A stretch of 64,000 bases of DNA from Tolypothrix sp. PCC 7712 (lineage in GTDB: Bacteria > Cyanobacteriota > Cyanobacteriia > Cyanobacteriales > Nostocaceae). Location: positions 2,170,001 to 2,234,000 of the forward strand of contig NZ_CP063785.1 in the NCBI RefSeq assembly GCF_025860405.1, read 5' to 3'. The notes under the pieces were generated by a model, which was not told the DNA's origin, did not search any database, and saw nothing but the letters and a program-made list of their open reading frames with translations. Both the position numbers and the translations under genes were made by a program. Below, one piece after another: positions 18,823-28,535 of the stretch (positions within the stretch are counted from its first letter, which is position 1; every line of letters starts with the position of its first letter).

Positions 18823-21537
18823 ATGCTGCAAAAATTTTTACCACTTTTAGTGATTGGTGTGTGGGGAGCGATCGCCTTGCCTTTGTCAGGGCGGGCCAAT
18901 GCAACAATTCCTCTCACCAGAGCTGAGATTCAGGAATTGCGTAACTTAGTACAGCTAATTCCCCGAAATAGCCCTAAGAAGCGTCCAGCGCGCAAATCCG
19001 ATGCGATGATTCCTGGTGATGGTTTATCCACTGGTAGAAAGTCCCTTGCAGATTTACGTTTCAATGATGGCTCTCTAGCAAGGATTGGAGAACAAGCAGT
19101 ATTTCAGTTTTTACCGAAAACGCGCAATTTTCGACTCTCCAATGGCACAGTATTATTACTGATTCCACCTGGTAGGGGGCAAACACGGATACAAACACCC
19201 AATGCAGCAGCAGCAATTCGGGGTTCAGCATTATTTGTCCGTTATGACGAACAAACCGACACGACAATTGTCGGTGCGCTTACCAATAGCGGGATAGAAG
19301 TATCTAATAAAGCTTCTCAAAGTCAGGTGCTAGAAGCCGGGCAACTGATGGTAATTGTTAAAGGTAGATTTCAAGGTTTATACGATTTTGACCTGAGAAA
19401 TTTTTATGAAACTAGTGATTTAGTTCGAGGGCTTGATTTAACTAGACAGAATCTTGCACCAACACCAGACCCTGCGATCGCCAGCGTTCAAGCTGAAACT
19501 GCAGCTGCTGTAGCTACACAGACACCACTTAAAGGCGAGGGAGTTGTCGAAAATCCCTCATTTTTACAGCTAACAGCTAGTTCTTCCAATTCTGCCAATC
19601 AAGATTCTGCCTCCGAAGATAGTAAAAGCGAAACTAGCAGCGCAACTAATAGCGAAACTGATAAAAAAGGGTCTTCATTAAACGGAAGCCAAGAAAGTCT
19701 GCCAGTAGAATCCATTGTGGACAATGGGCAAACTCAATCAGATGAGCAAGTACGTAATAATACTGATACTACTCAAAAACCACCAATTCCAGATAATGGT
19801 GGTAACCCCCCTGTAATTGATGATGGTGGCGGGAACCCACCGAAACCAGATGATGGCGGGAATCCACCTGTAATTGATGATGGCGGCGGGAACCCACCGA
19901 AACCAGATGATGGTGGGAATCCACCTGTAATTGATGATGGTGGCGGGAACCCACCGAAACCAGATGATGGCGGGAATCCACCTGTAATTGATGATGGCGG
20001 CGGGAACCCACCGAAACCAGATGATGGCGGGAACCCACCTGTAATTGATGATGGCGGCGGGAACCCACCGAAACCAGATGATGGCGGGAATCCACCTGTA
20101 ATTGATGATGGCGGCGGGAACCCACCGAAACCAGATGATGGCGGGAATCCACCTGTAATTGATGATGGCGGCGGAAATCCACCGAAACCAGATGATGGCG
20201 GGAACCCACCTGTAATTGATGATGGTGGCGGGAACCCACCAAAACCAGATGATGGCGGGAACCCACCGAAACCAGATGATGGCGGAAATCCACCGAAACC
20301 AGATGATGGCGGGAATCCACCTGTAATTGATGATGGCGGCGGGAACCCACCGAAACCAGATGATGGCGGGAATCCACCTGTAATTGATGATGGCGGCGGA
20401 AATCCACCGAAACCAGATGATGGCGGCAATAGACCACCCCATAATGGCGGCAATAGACCTCCTCATGATGGCGGTAATAGACCTCCCCATGATGGCGGCA
20501 ATAGACCTCCTCATGATGGCGGTAATAAACCACCTAATGATGGCGGAGTCAAACCACCCAATACTGGCGGCGGTAATAAACCACCCAATACTGGCGGTAA
20601 TAAACCGCCTAATGATGGTGGTAATAAACCACCCAATACGGGTGGTTATAAACCACCCACACCTAGTGGCGGCACAACACCTCCCAATACTGGCGGCACA
20701 ACACCTCCCAATACTGGCGGCACAACACCTCCCAATGCTGGCGGCACAACACCTCCCAATACTGGCGGCACAACACCTCCCAATACTGGCGGCACAACAC
20801 CTCCCAATACTGGCGGCACAACACCTCCCAATACTGGCGGCACAACACCTCCCAATACTGGCGGCACAACACCTCCCAATACTGGCGGCACAACACCTCC
20901 CAATACTGGCGGCACAACACCTCCCAATACTGGTGGCACAACACCTCCCAATACTGGTGGCACAACACCTCCCAATACTGGTGGCACAACACCTCCCAAT
21001 ACTGGTGGCACAACACCTCCCAATACTGGTGGCACAACACCTCCCAATGCTGGCGGCACAACACCTCCTAATACTGGCGGGATAACACCGCCCAATACTG
21101 GCGGGATAACACCTCCCAATGCTGGCGGCACAACACCTCCTAATACTGGCGGGATAACACCTCCCAATGCTGGTGGGATAACACCACCTAATACAGGTGG
21201 CACAACACCACCTAATACAGGTGGGATAACACCGCCCAATACTGGCGGGATAACACCGCCCAATACTGGTGAAGGTATAACACTGCCCACACCTAGTAGC
21301 GGGATAACATCACCTAATGATGGAGCAGTCAAACCACCCACACCTGGTGAAGGTATAACACCACCTACACCTAGTGGCGGGACAACACCACCTACACCTA
21401 GTGGCGGGACAACGCTACCTACACCTGGTGAAGGTATAACACCACCTACACCTAGTGGCGGGACAACACCACCTACACCTGATGGCGGGACAACGCCACC
21501 TACACCTGATGGCGGGACAACGCCAACCCCCCAATGA
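18823..21537 (+). CDS. FecR-domain secreted protein with long Pro/Gly/Asn/Asp repeat tail
   Basis: The 904-residue protein starts with a signal peptide (MLQKFLPLLVIGVWGAIALPLSG, cleavage near ANA). Residues about 45-180 match a FecR domain: GDGLSTGRKSLADLRFNDGSLARIGE, FRLSNGTVLLLIPPGRGQTRIQTPNAAAAIRGSALFV, then LEAGQLMVIVKG. After a Ser/Asn/Glu-rich linker come about ten 19-residue units NPPVIDDGGGNPPKPDDGG (19810-20430), then more than 20 heptads TPPNTGG (20668-21260), then TPPTPSGG variants. The tail should be extended and surface-exposed or cell-wall spanning. The reading frame ends at TGA 21535-21537, right after a run of six C; deleting one C would extend the protein by about 23 residues. 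A terminator follows at 21656. Confidence 0.8.
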   Translation: MLQKFLPLLVIGVWGAIALPLSGRANATIPLTRAEIQELRNLVQLIPRNSPKKRPARKSDAMIPGDGLSTGRKSLADLRFNDGSLARIGEQAVFQFLPKTRNFRLSNGTVLLLIPPGRGQTRIQTPNAAAAIRGSALFVRYDEQTDTTIVGALTNSGIEVSNKASQSQVLEAGQLMVIVKGRFQGLYDFDLRNFYETSDLVRGLDLTRQNLAPTPDPAIASVQAETAAAVATQTPLKGEGVVENPSFLQLTASSSNSANQDSASEDSKSETSSATNSETDKKGSSLNGSQESLPVESIVDNGQTQSDEQVRNNTDTTQKPPIPDNGGNPPVIDDGGGNPPKPDDGGNPPVIDDGGGNPPKPDDGGNPPVIDDGGGNPPKPDDGGNPPVIDDGGGNPPKPDDGGNPPVIDDGGGNPPKPDDGGNPPVIDDGGGNPPKPDDGGNPPVIDDGGGNPPKPDDGGNPPVIDDGGGNPPKPDDGGNPPKPDDGGNPPKPDDGGNPPVIDDGGGNPPKPDDGGNPPVIDDGGGNPPKPDDGGNRPPHNGGNRPPHDGGNRPPHDGGNRPPHDGGNKPPNDGGVKPPNTGGGNKPPNTGGNKPPNDGGNKPPNTGGYKPPTPSGGTTPPNTGGTTPPNTGGTTPPNAGGTTPPNTGGTTPPNTGGTTPPNTGGTTPPNTGGTTPPNTGGTTPPNTGGTTPPNTGGTTPPNTGGTTPPNTGGTTPPNTGGTTPPNTGGTTPPNTGGTTPPNAGGTTPPNTGGITPPNTGGITPPNAGGTTPPNTGGITPPNAGGITPPNTGGTTPPNTGGITPPNTGGITPPNTGEGITLPTPSSGITSPNDGAVKPPTPGEGITPPTPSGGTTPPTPSGGTTLPTPGEGITPPTPSGGTTPPTPDGGTTPPTPDGGTTPTPQ
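19800..21260 (+). repeat. 57-bp and 21-bp coding tandem repeats in the FecR-domain gene
   Basis: The first block has 57-base units (about ten, 19800-20430) and the second has 21-base units (from about 20668). Both periods are multiples of three, so copy number can change without a frameshift. Long open frames on other strands and frames here are side effects of the periodicity. Confidence 0.9.
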
Positions 21538-21655
21538 TGGTGTAAATACTCCACCAAAAACCGATGGTAAACCTTCCAAATCACCAGCAATCACAAATAC
21601 TTAAAAATATGAAGTTGCCTACATAACAAAGCAACTTGAGTTAATTAACTGAGTA

Positions 21656-21703
21656 AAATCTAGGGAAAGCCATCTTTATATCCGGCTTTCCCTAGATTTT
21701 TTT
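21656..21703 (+). terminator. Rho-independent terminator after the FecR-domain gene
   Basis: AAATCTAGGGAAAGCC pairs with GGCTTTCCCTAGATTT across an 11-12 base loop and is followed by TTTT. This is the clearest intrinsic terminator in the window. It supports the view that transcription of the repeat protein ends here, whichever C-terminal frame is used. Confidence 0.85.
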
Positions 21704-21804
21704 GGCATTAATTTAAATGTATATTTCAATACAAAAATTGCTGCAAATAGTTATAAACAGTACTGCTATCAAAAACTAGGTATTGTTGCTAGTGATAGTT
21801 AACG

Positions 21805-22030
21805 AATTTTGGATTTTAGATTTTGGATTTTAGATTTTGGATTTTGGATTGACCCCGACCACAAGGGTGCAGGGCTTAAGGATTTTAAATTTTGGCTTTT
21901 GGATTTTGGATTTGTTCCGCCACGCCACTTCTCTCAAGTCGGGAAACCCGCCCACGAGAGTGGCTCCACTAGGAACGGGGCATGAACCAAAAAATCTAAA
22001 ATCGGCAATCTAAAATCTAAAATTGGCACG
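21805..22030. repeat. TTTTGGATTTTAGA / AAAATCTAAAATC short repeats
   Basis: Heptamer-like GATTTTG/GATTTTA units flank an unrelated GC-rich stretch containing CAAGTCGGGAAACCCGCCCA at about 21937. The same AATCCAA units appear inside the AAA-WD40 gene at 12800-12829. Confidence 0.8.
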
Positions 22031-22165
22031 GTTAAGCATCTGCTAGCGCTAGATTAAATCAAGTACAGGACTTACATGGGTTAGCTTAATATCTTTTTTA
22101 GTTAAATTTAATCTGCCGTGTAAGTTTTTGGAAGTTTAATTGTTGCAACAGAGATAAATAAATTT

Positions 22166-23545
22166 ATGACTTTTGATTACGATCTATTTGTCATTGGTGC
22201 TGGTTCTGGAGGTTTAGCAGCTTCTAAACGAGCAGCTAGCTACGGCGCAAAAGTAGCGATCGCAGAACATGATTTAGTCGGCGGAACTTGTGTGATTCGC
22301 GGTTGCGTTCCCAAAAAGCTCATGGTCTACGGTTCTCATTTTCCCGCACTGTTCAGTGATGCGGCTGGCTATGGCTGGAAAGTCGGTGATGCTCAATTAG
22401 ACTGGGAACATTTCATTACTTCTATAGATAAGGAAGTCAAGCGGCTATCTCAACTTCATATCAGCTTTTTAGAAAAAGCTGGTGTCACACTAATTCCTGG
22501 TCGAGCTAGTTTCGTAGACACCCATACTGTAGAAGTTGGCGATCGCAAAATTACAGCAGACAAAATTTTAATTGCTGTGGGTGGAAAGCCTCTCAAACCA
22601 GATGTACCAGGGATAGAATACGCGATTACCTCTAACGAAATTTTTCTCCTCAAAGAACAACCAAAGCATATAGCAATTATTGGTGGTGGTTACATCGGTA
22701 CGGAATTTGCTGCGATTATGCGGGGTTTAGGTTGCCAAGTTACACAAATTAATCGCCAAAACCAGATTTTGGCAGGTTTTGATGAAGATATCCGTACTAG
22801 TATTCAAGAAGGAATGAGCAACCACGGCATTCGCATGATTCCGAATACCTTGGTAACAGCCGTTGAGCCTGTACCAGAAGGATTAAAGTTGTCTTTATCT
22901 GGCGAAAATCAAGAACCAGTGATTGCTGATGTATTTTTAGCCGCAACTGGTCGAGTTCCGAATGTAGATGGACTGAGTTTAGAACATGCTGGAATTGAAA
23001 TTGTCGCCAGTGCTGAAGAAGGACATGGATATGGAACAGCAAAGGCGATCGCAGTTAATAAATATAGTCAAACTAGTCAACCCAATATTTTTGCGGTTGG
23101 CGATGTCACAGATAGGTTAAATTTAACACCAGTTGCTATTGGAGAAGGCCGGGCTTTTGCGGATAGTGAATTTGGCAATAACCGCCGCGAGTTTAGTCAT
23201 CACAATGTACCTACAGCTATATTTTCCAATCCGGAAGCGGCTACTGTGGGGTTAACGGAAGCTGAGGCTAAGGCAAAACTCGGTGATGATGGCGTGACAA
23301 TTTTTCGTAGCCGTTTCCGCCCTATGTACTACAGTTTAACGGGTGCCCAAGAAAGAACCATGATGAAGCTGGTAGTCGATGCCAAAACTGACCAAGTTCT
23401 AGGCGCTCACATGGTGGGAGACTATGCAGCAGAAATCATTCAAGGTATAGCGATCGCTGTCAAAATGGGCGCAACGAAAAAAGACTTTGATGCTACCGTG
23501 GGGATACATCCCTCCGCCGCCGAAGAATTTGTCACAATGCGATAA
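22166..23545 (+). CDS. gor: Glutathione reductase (NADPH)
   Basis: The 459-residue flavoenzyme reduces oxidised glutathione with NADPH. The FAD-binding GAGSGGLAASKRAA is at residues 12-25. The redox-active disulfide is in GGTCVIRGCVPKKLMVYG, where the IRG spacing is the variant I associate with cyanobacterial enzymes. The NAD(P) fold IIGGGYIGTEFAAIMRGLGCQV follows at about residue 171, FAVGDVTDRLNLTPVAI is the second FAD motif, and the interface His-Glu pair sits in VGIHPSAAEEFVTMR at the C-terminus. Length and start (ATG 22166) are standard. Confidence 0.95.
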   Translation: MTFDYDLFVIGAGSGGLAASKRAASYGAKVAIAEHDLVGGTCVIRGCVPKKLMVYGSHFPALFSDAAGYGWKVGDAQLDWEHFITSIDKEVKRLSQLHISFLEKAGVTLIPGRASFVDTHTVEVGDRKITADKILIAVGGKPLKPDVPGIEYAITSNEIFLLKEQPKHIAIIGGGYIGTEFAAIMRGLGCQVTQINRQNQILAGFDEDIRTSIQEGMSNHGIRMIPNTLVTAVEPVPEGLKLSLSGENQEPVIADVFLAATGRVPNVDGLSLEHAGIEIVASAEEGHGYGTAKAIAVNKYSQTSQPNIFAVGDVTDRLNLTPVAIGEGRAFADSEFGNNRREFSHHNVPTAIFSNPEAATVGLTEAEAKAKLGDDGVTIFRSRFRPMYYSLTGAQERTMMKLVVDAKTDQVLGAHMVGDYAAEIIQGIAIAVKMGATKKDFDATVGIHPSAAEEFVTMR

Positions 23546-23598
23546 GTTTGATACAGGCGCGATCGCGTCTGTATTGAAAATCCTGGCTGAGTTGAATT

Positions 23599-24252
23599 TT
23601 GAATCACTTTATTTACTTACATGGTTTTGCTTCTAGCCCTCATTCTGCCAAAGCCAAAGATATTAGCGATCGCTTTGCTCAAATCGGTATCAAACTTACA
23701 ATTCCCGATTTGAATGCAGGCGATTTTTCTCACCTGACAATTACTCGTCAGATCAATCAAGTTGCAGCAGAATTTCCAACTGATTCTGCACCAGTAACGC
23801 TGATTGGTTCGAGTTTGGGTGGTTTAACTGCTGCTCATTTAGGGCAAAAATATTCCCAAGTGCAAAGTTTGGTTTTATTAGCACCAGCTTTCGGTTTTTT
23901 ATCTCACTGGTTACCCAAGCTAGGAGATGAACAGGTACAGCGTTGGCAACAAGAAAAATATCTCATGGTTGATCATTATGGGGAAAAGCGATCGCTACCT
24001 TTAAGTTACGAGTTCGTTACAGATGCCCAGCAATATCAAGAAGCGGTTTTACAACGCCCCATTCCTACCCTCATTTTGCATGGCACAAATGATGAAGTCA
24101 TTCCCATCACAGCCAGCCGTGAATTTGCAATATCTCGTCCTTGGGTGAATTTAGTAGAACTGGACAGCGATCATGCTCTAGGAAACGTCATGGCAGAAAT
24201 ATGGCAAGCAATTCACCTCTTCTGCCAGTTACCCGGCAGCTGTAAAATATGA
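23599..24252 (+). CDS. YqiA/UPF0227-like esterase
   Basis: The 217-residue protein is a small alpha/beta hydrolase. It begins NHFIYLHGFASSPHSAKAKDI, has the nucleophile elbow LIGSSLGGLTAAHLG, a LILHGTNDEVIPI acid loop, and a final His in ELDSDHALGN. This pattern matches the YqiA esterase family, including the short length. The start is a TTG at 23599, which gives the expected N-terminus, and no ATG is available nearby. It lies 53 bases after the glutathione reductase gene and may be cotranscribed with it. The substrate is unknown. Confidence 0.8.
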   Translation: MNHFIYLHGFASSPHSAKAKDISDRFAQIGIKLTIPDLNAGDFSHLTITRQINQVAAEFPTDSAPVTLIGSSLGGLTAAHLGQKYSQVQSLVLLAPAFGFLSHWLPKLGDEQVQRWQQEKYLMVDHYGEKRSLPLSYEFVTDAQQYQEAVLQRPIPTLILHGTNDEVIPITASREFAISRPWVNLVELDSDHALGNVMAEIWQAIHLFCQLPGSCKI

Positions 24253-24279
24253 ACTTCTCACATTAATTTAATTAATATC

Positions 24280-24352
24280 ATTAGTCATTTCTCCTGAGTC
24301 TTTTACTAATGACTAATGACTAATGACTAATGACCAATGACTCTTGACTACA
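24280..24352. repeat. GACTAAT / TTAGTCATT short repeats upstream of hisC
   Basis: ATTAGTCATTTCTCC is followed by a GACTAATGACTAATGACTAA array that reaches within a few bases of the hisC ATG. Confidence 0.7.
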
Positions 24353-24356
24353 AACT

Positions 24357-25505
24357 ATGCTTCCCTTCATCCGTTCAGATTTAGCGCAATTCACCGCTTA
24401 CAAACCCCATCCCAGCAGCGATAACGCCGAAGCAGTCGAGACAAAATTTGATCGACTAGATACTAATGAAAGTCCTGACGATTTGCCGCCAGAGTTAAAA
24501 GAAAAGCTAGCTTGGACTTATCAGCAAGTAATTGAAACAAATCGTTACCCAGATGGGGGACATGAAACACTCAAACAAGCGATCGCGCAATATGTGAATG
24601 AGTCTGCAGCCCTTTCATCATCGCCAATTACCTCTGGCAATATTTCTGTAGGTAATGGTTCTGATGAATTAATTCGTTCTTTATTAATCGCTACTTGTTT
24701 GGGTGGAGAAGGAAGTATTTTAGTTGCCAATCCCACGTTCTCGATGTACGCGATTTTGGCAAAAACTTTGGGTATTCCTGTTGTAGAAGTGGGTAGGAAT
24801 GACAATAATTTTGAAATAGATTTACCAGTCGCACAAGCCGCGATCGCTCAAACTCAAAACCCACCAATTCGGGTGGTGTTTGTAGTACATCCCAATTCCC
24901 CAACTGCTAATTGTTTGACTGCGGCAGAGTTAGCATGGTTAAGAAGTCTCAGCACAGATATTTTAGTAGTAATTGATGAGGCTTACTTTGAATTTAGCCA
25001 GACTAGTTTGGTGGGAGAATTAGCACAACGTCCTAACTGGGTGATACTGCGGACTTTTTCCAAGGCTTTTCGGTTAGCAGCTTTGCGTGTGGGTTATTGT
25101 GTCGCTCATCCAGAGGCGATCGCTATTTTAGAAAAAGTCCGCTTACCCTACAATCTTCCCAGTTTTTCTATCGCCGCCGCATTACTAGCTTTGCAAAACC
25201 GCCAGCTTTTACTCAATTCAATTGCCCAAACCTTGACTGAACGCGATCAACTGATCGCAGCTTTAAAACAATATCCCAATTTACAAGTTACAGCCAGTGA
25301 CGCTAACTTTATTTACCTGCGTGTGACTTCAAATGACAGCAATTCCCAAGCGACTGCTTTAAACAGTATTCATCAGCAATTGCGTAACTCTGGCACACTT
25401 GTACGGCTGTTAAACGGAGGATTACGAATTACTATCGGCTCAAAAGCAGAAAACGCCCGTACCCTCAATCGGCTACAGGCTGCTGTGGCAAATCTTCATT
25501 TTTAA
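24357..25505 (+). CDS. hisC: Histidinol-phosphate aminotransferase
   Basis: The 382-residue enzyme is a fold-type-I PLP aminotransferase of the HisC family and acts in histidine synthesis. Visible landmarks are [11 protein letters not shown] and [18 protein letters not shown] near the N-terminus, [23 protein letters not shown], and the PLP-Lys motif [17 protein letters not shown] (about residues 225-241). [17 protein letters not shown] contains the C-terminal substrate-binding Arg. ATG at 24357. Paralogues acting on aromatic amino acids exist, so the exact substrate is inferred. Confidence 0.88.
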   Translation: MLPFIRSDLAQFTAYKPHPSSDNAEAVETKFDRLDTNESPDDLPPELKEKLAWTYQQVIETNRYPDGGHETLKQAIAQYVNESAALSSSPITSGNISVGNGSDELIRSLLIATCLGGEGSILVANPTFSMYAILAKTLGIPVVEVGRNDNNFEIDLPVAQAAIAQTQNPPIRVVFVVHPNSPTANCLTAAELAWLRSLSTDILVVIDEAYFEFSQTSLVGELAQRPNWVILRTFSKAFRLAALRVGYCVAHPEAIAILEKVRLPYNLPSFSIAAALLALQNRQLLLNSIAQTLTERDQLIAALKQYPNLQVTASDANFIYLRVTSNDSNSQATALNSIHQQLRNSGTLVRLLNGGLRITIGSKAENARTLNRLQAAVANLHF

Positions 25506-25517
25506 ACAATAATGTAC

Positions 25518-26072
25518 TTAGTAATTAAATCTACTGTCTAATTCACTGCCCAAACGTCTTACTACTCCTACAGTTTGTGGGAGTACACCTACTAAAAGGG
25601 CAAAGGTAACATCTGGTATTTGAGCTACTGTTTCCGGTGGAAAGTACTGTTCAAATTGATCGAGAATCTTTTGAACTCTTTGTTGTGGAACTGGGTTTTC
25701 TGTAATTTGTTTAATTAAGCGAATCCATTGCCGCCTAATTAAATAAGCTTTCTGACGTTCCTCATAAGATTCAGCAGTTAATAAAGATAAATTTCCAATT
25801 GGTAGTACGCTTTGGCAATCACAATCATATTCTCCTCCAACAGCTGCCCCAGGCCCAGCAAACTCTGCATGGTAGCGCTTATAGAGAATTAAACCATTTC
25901 GTTTCCGACTGTTGACTATGAAAACTTTTCCAGTACGTAGCAGGGTGAGGATATCCGAGCCTTGCGATTGCTCAGTTCCATCAGGCATGACAATATGGTC
26001 AAGGACACTGGTGTCAGGAGAATAGGTTGATACCATAGCAATCTGATAGCGTCGGCGTTGTTCGCTATCCAT
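25518..26072 (-). CDS. Conserved protein of unknown function
   Basis: I do not recognise this 184-residue protein. It is soluble, with a Cys pair in GGEYDCDCQSVLP (about residues 79-91), a basic-aromatic segment AYLIRRQWIRLIKQI (about 109-123), and an amphipathic C-terminal helix region TVAQIPDVTFALLVGVLPQTVGVVRR. The composition looks like a regular cytoplasmic protein. It is convergent with hisC, with 12 bases between the stops. ATG at 26072. Confidence 0.7.
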   Translation of the reverse strand: MDSEQRRRYQIAMVSTYSPDTSVLDHIVMPDGTEQSQGSDILTLLRTGKVFIVNSRKRNGLILYKRYHAEFAGPGAAVGGEYDCDCQSVLPIGNLSLLTAESYEERQKAYLIRRQWIRLIKQITENPVPQQRVQKILDQFEQYFPPETVAQIPDVTFALLVGVLPQTVGVVRRLGSELDSRFNY

Positions 26073-26751
26073 GTTTTCTCAGATTTGCGAATAATTGAGT
26101 AGTAGTATGCACTGAAAACACGAACTTGCTGTTAAAGCAAAGTTAATTTTTGATTTTTCTTATTATCAAGAATTTTATGGTCAATTTGGCTAAGATAGCA
26201 ATAATTAGATCGGTCTGAGCAATTAATTACTCATATTTTATGAGATTTAACTGGATTTGTCTCTCACTAAAGTGTATTTTTTTTTAAAGTTTTTATAAAG
26301 ATCAATCTCTTAAATACAAAGTTATTATGAGGAATTAATGATTTAATATAGTGTCTTTTATGGAAAAAAATATCGTTTTTGTTATGTATATATTTGAAAA
26401 TATTTATTGTTATTTTTAGATAAAAAGTAAATTAAAAAATTGATATATTAGCCAATATTAATGTTTTTAAATTTGAATAAATTAGTTGGAATAATAAATA
26501 TTGATAAAATTTTATTGGGTTGATTAATTGTAAATCTAGCAATTTTGCATCGGCCATGAGACTGATTACATATAGTAACACAGCATTGTGGATGTCTGAA
26601 CTGTTAATCTCACTCAGCCAAGAAGGTTAAATATTTAAAATTTACAAGCAAAGACAATTTCAAATTACAGATATACAAATCTAGAAAATTGTTTGGGAAG
26701 ATTATTTAGGTTAGAAATGACATCCTTTAATTAATAATTTAGATGCATGAT
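26073..26751. other. AT-rich spacer
   Basis: This 679-base spacer is very AT-rich, with long A/T runs around 26270-26520. I found no ORF, tRNA or strong hairpin. It should include the promoter of the 184-residue unknown gene transcribed leftward. Confidence 0.5.
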
Positions 26752-27429
26752 TTACAGCATAAAATTATTTTTTAGATGCTTGTGCAATAATATTTGACTT
26801 GAGTATTTAGGAAAGAATAGATTCCAGTGAGATTCAACTTTATGTACCTGATACCCTAGCTTTAAATAAAGCTGTCTTGCTTGATGATTTCGTTCCAGAA
26901 CATGGAGATATAAATCCTGAAACCCCCACTCCTGGCAGACTTTTTCACAGTTGGTTAGTAGGCTAGAGGCTACACCATGCCTACGGTATTGTGGGCTAAC
27001 AGCTAAATTTGACAGGTAAGGAAAACTTTTCCCCGTTTGCGTCCATGCATCACTAAAACGTACAGCGAGTTCTACTGTTCCTACAAGATTATTAACACCT
27101 TTAGTAGTATCAATAGCAACTAAACAAACGTGATGAGGTAAAGGAGAAGCTAGGCGCTGCTTCAAGTCTTCATAAATTCCCAGACGTATTAATGGAAACG
27201 CCCATCCCCAAAAACCATTTTGAGAGTGAAAGCTTTCAGTAATAATTTGAGCAACACTATAGAGATCGGCAGATGTTGCAGCACGGATTTGGAATTGTCG
27301 CTCAGACTGATCGGCGACAACCGTTACAGGCTCTTGGTGATATGAGTGGAAAAACCAGGATGTCAAGGCTAGTTTAGTATTTATGGGATTCAACGAAAAT
27401 TTTTTCAAGTATCCTAATACACCGTACAA
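26752..27429 (-). CDS. GNAT family N-acetyltransferase
   Basis: The 225-residue ORF has a GNAT domain from about residue 46: FQIRAATSADLYSVAQIITESF, then LVGTVELAVRF, the acetyl-CoA loop NLAVSPQYRRHGVASSLLTNCEKVCQ (Q/RxxGxG/A pattern), and LHVLERNHQARQLYLKLGY. The acceptor is unknown. The start is uncertain: TTG at 27429 is the only candidate that leaves a complete domain with a preceding region, and no internal ATG exists before the domain. Confidence 0.8.
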   Translation of the reverse strand: MYGVLGYLKKFSLNPINTKLALTSWFFHSYHQEPVTVVADQSERQFQIRAATSADLYSVAQIITESFHSQNGFWGWAFPLIRLGIYEDLKQRLASPLPHHVCLVAIDTTKGVNNLVGTVELAVRFSDAWTQTGKSFPYLSNLAVSPQYRRHGVASSLLTNCEKVCQEWGFQDLYLHVLERNHQARQLYLKLGYQVHKVESHWNLFFPKYSSQILLHKHLKNNFML

Positions 27430-28535
27430 AATTTGTGAACAACATTCAGATACTCAGATCATCAAGCAACAAACAGCAAAGTCTTGTTGAGAAACAGACA
27501 GAGAGTCCTATTGCTTTAATTAATTGTTGTACACCTTGATATAGATGATATAGAGTACTTGGGTGATTTTTCAAGCTGAGAAAGTAGTTGGCTAGGTTTT
27601 GGGTAATCTATTGACAGGTTAAACTATTTCTCCCAATGATGACTACTGATAATTTCCTCCTTCTGCCCATCTGTATTTTGTTTTTTTCTCAAGCTACAAG
27701 CAACGAAGCAGACATTTATTGAGATGAGAGACAACAACCAAATTCTTGGTTATGAGAATGGATAAGTTTGGCAGAGCAGCCTTTGCGAATGTTGGGAAAA
27801 GCAATGGGTCTTGGGAGTGCTATGAGTGGAATAGTCTTAAAGATTGCCTTTGTGGTTAGTGCAAGTCGCTCAATTGATTCCCAACATCCGATTTATCTGT
27901 GGGTTTGCGCCCTCAGCTACCTTTAAGCTTGTGACTCACACAACATTTCTGCGATGGGTGTCAGACTATACAGGTATTCAGCTAGAAGATGAACTAGTTC
28001 AGATAATCTCCTCAGTTGAGGTTTCTCAATCATAACTATGGAAGATTATTGGTGTAACAGATTACATTAGAAGAAATTGTTTGTCTAATTGTATACTTAG
28101 CGGTTACGTCTGAATTGTTGCCATAGTTTTTGACTCTAGCATGATTAGCATAAATAAAATTTACTGACAAGTGTTAGTGTCACTGCTGCAACGGGAAAAC
28201 TTAATATGCAGCTACAGATGGATTTTTGAGCCAGCCTTGAGCGCTGTATGTGTTTAGTATTTTCACAGTTCTCGCCGGAGGTGAGGGAAGATTTGGCAGC
28301 TATCAATTCTGTAAGACCAAAACTAAATATCAAAGTAATTATCTTGCTTGAGAGCAAATCGCAATCTTTACAAGCCATTGAGGTCAATTACAGTGAGTAA
28401 ATACTTTCACAATCAGCACTCATGTAGCCAAATAGCCTTATTGGTCACAATGCTCTGCTCTTACCTGACTCAGAAACATCCCTGTCTGATCAGATTATTC
28501 TTTATCCAACTGCCGTTGCAGCAGGAAAGCGGTGC
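27430..28535. other. Long spacer upstream of cyaC with possible gene remnants
   Basis: This 1106-base spacer separates divergent genes. A 63-residue frame, 27844-28035 (TTG start), includes a protein-like stretch FLRWVSDYTGIQLEDELVQI, and an overlapping frame upstream reads like a short hydrophobic protein (AMGLGSAMSGIVLKIAFVVSA). They overlap in different frames, so a frameshifted remnant is possible, but I recognise no family. Confidence 0.35.

Larger units (their letters stand above)
21538..22165. other. Spacer with terminator and AATCCAA-type repeats
   Basis: The 628-base spacer contains the extended alternative C-terminal frame (to 21604), the terminator at 21656-21703 and short repeats at 21805-22030. 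A weak inverted repeat, GACTTACATGG / CCGTGTAAGTTT, lies at about 22072-22127, upstream of the glutathione reductase gene. I see no gene. Confidence 0.5.

Noticed and set aside
19738-21590. Several long ORFs on both strands (Pro/Gly, Trp/Ile, His-rich and Cys-Gln-rich repeats)
   Set aside because: They are antisense or shifted readings of the 57-bp and 21-bp repeats of the FecR-domain gene; only the plus frame has a signal peptide and a domain.
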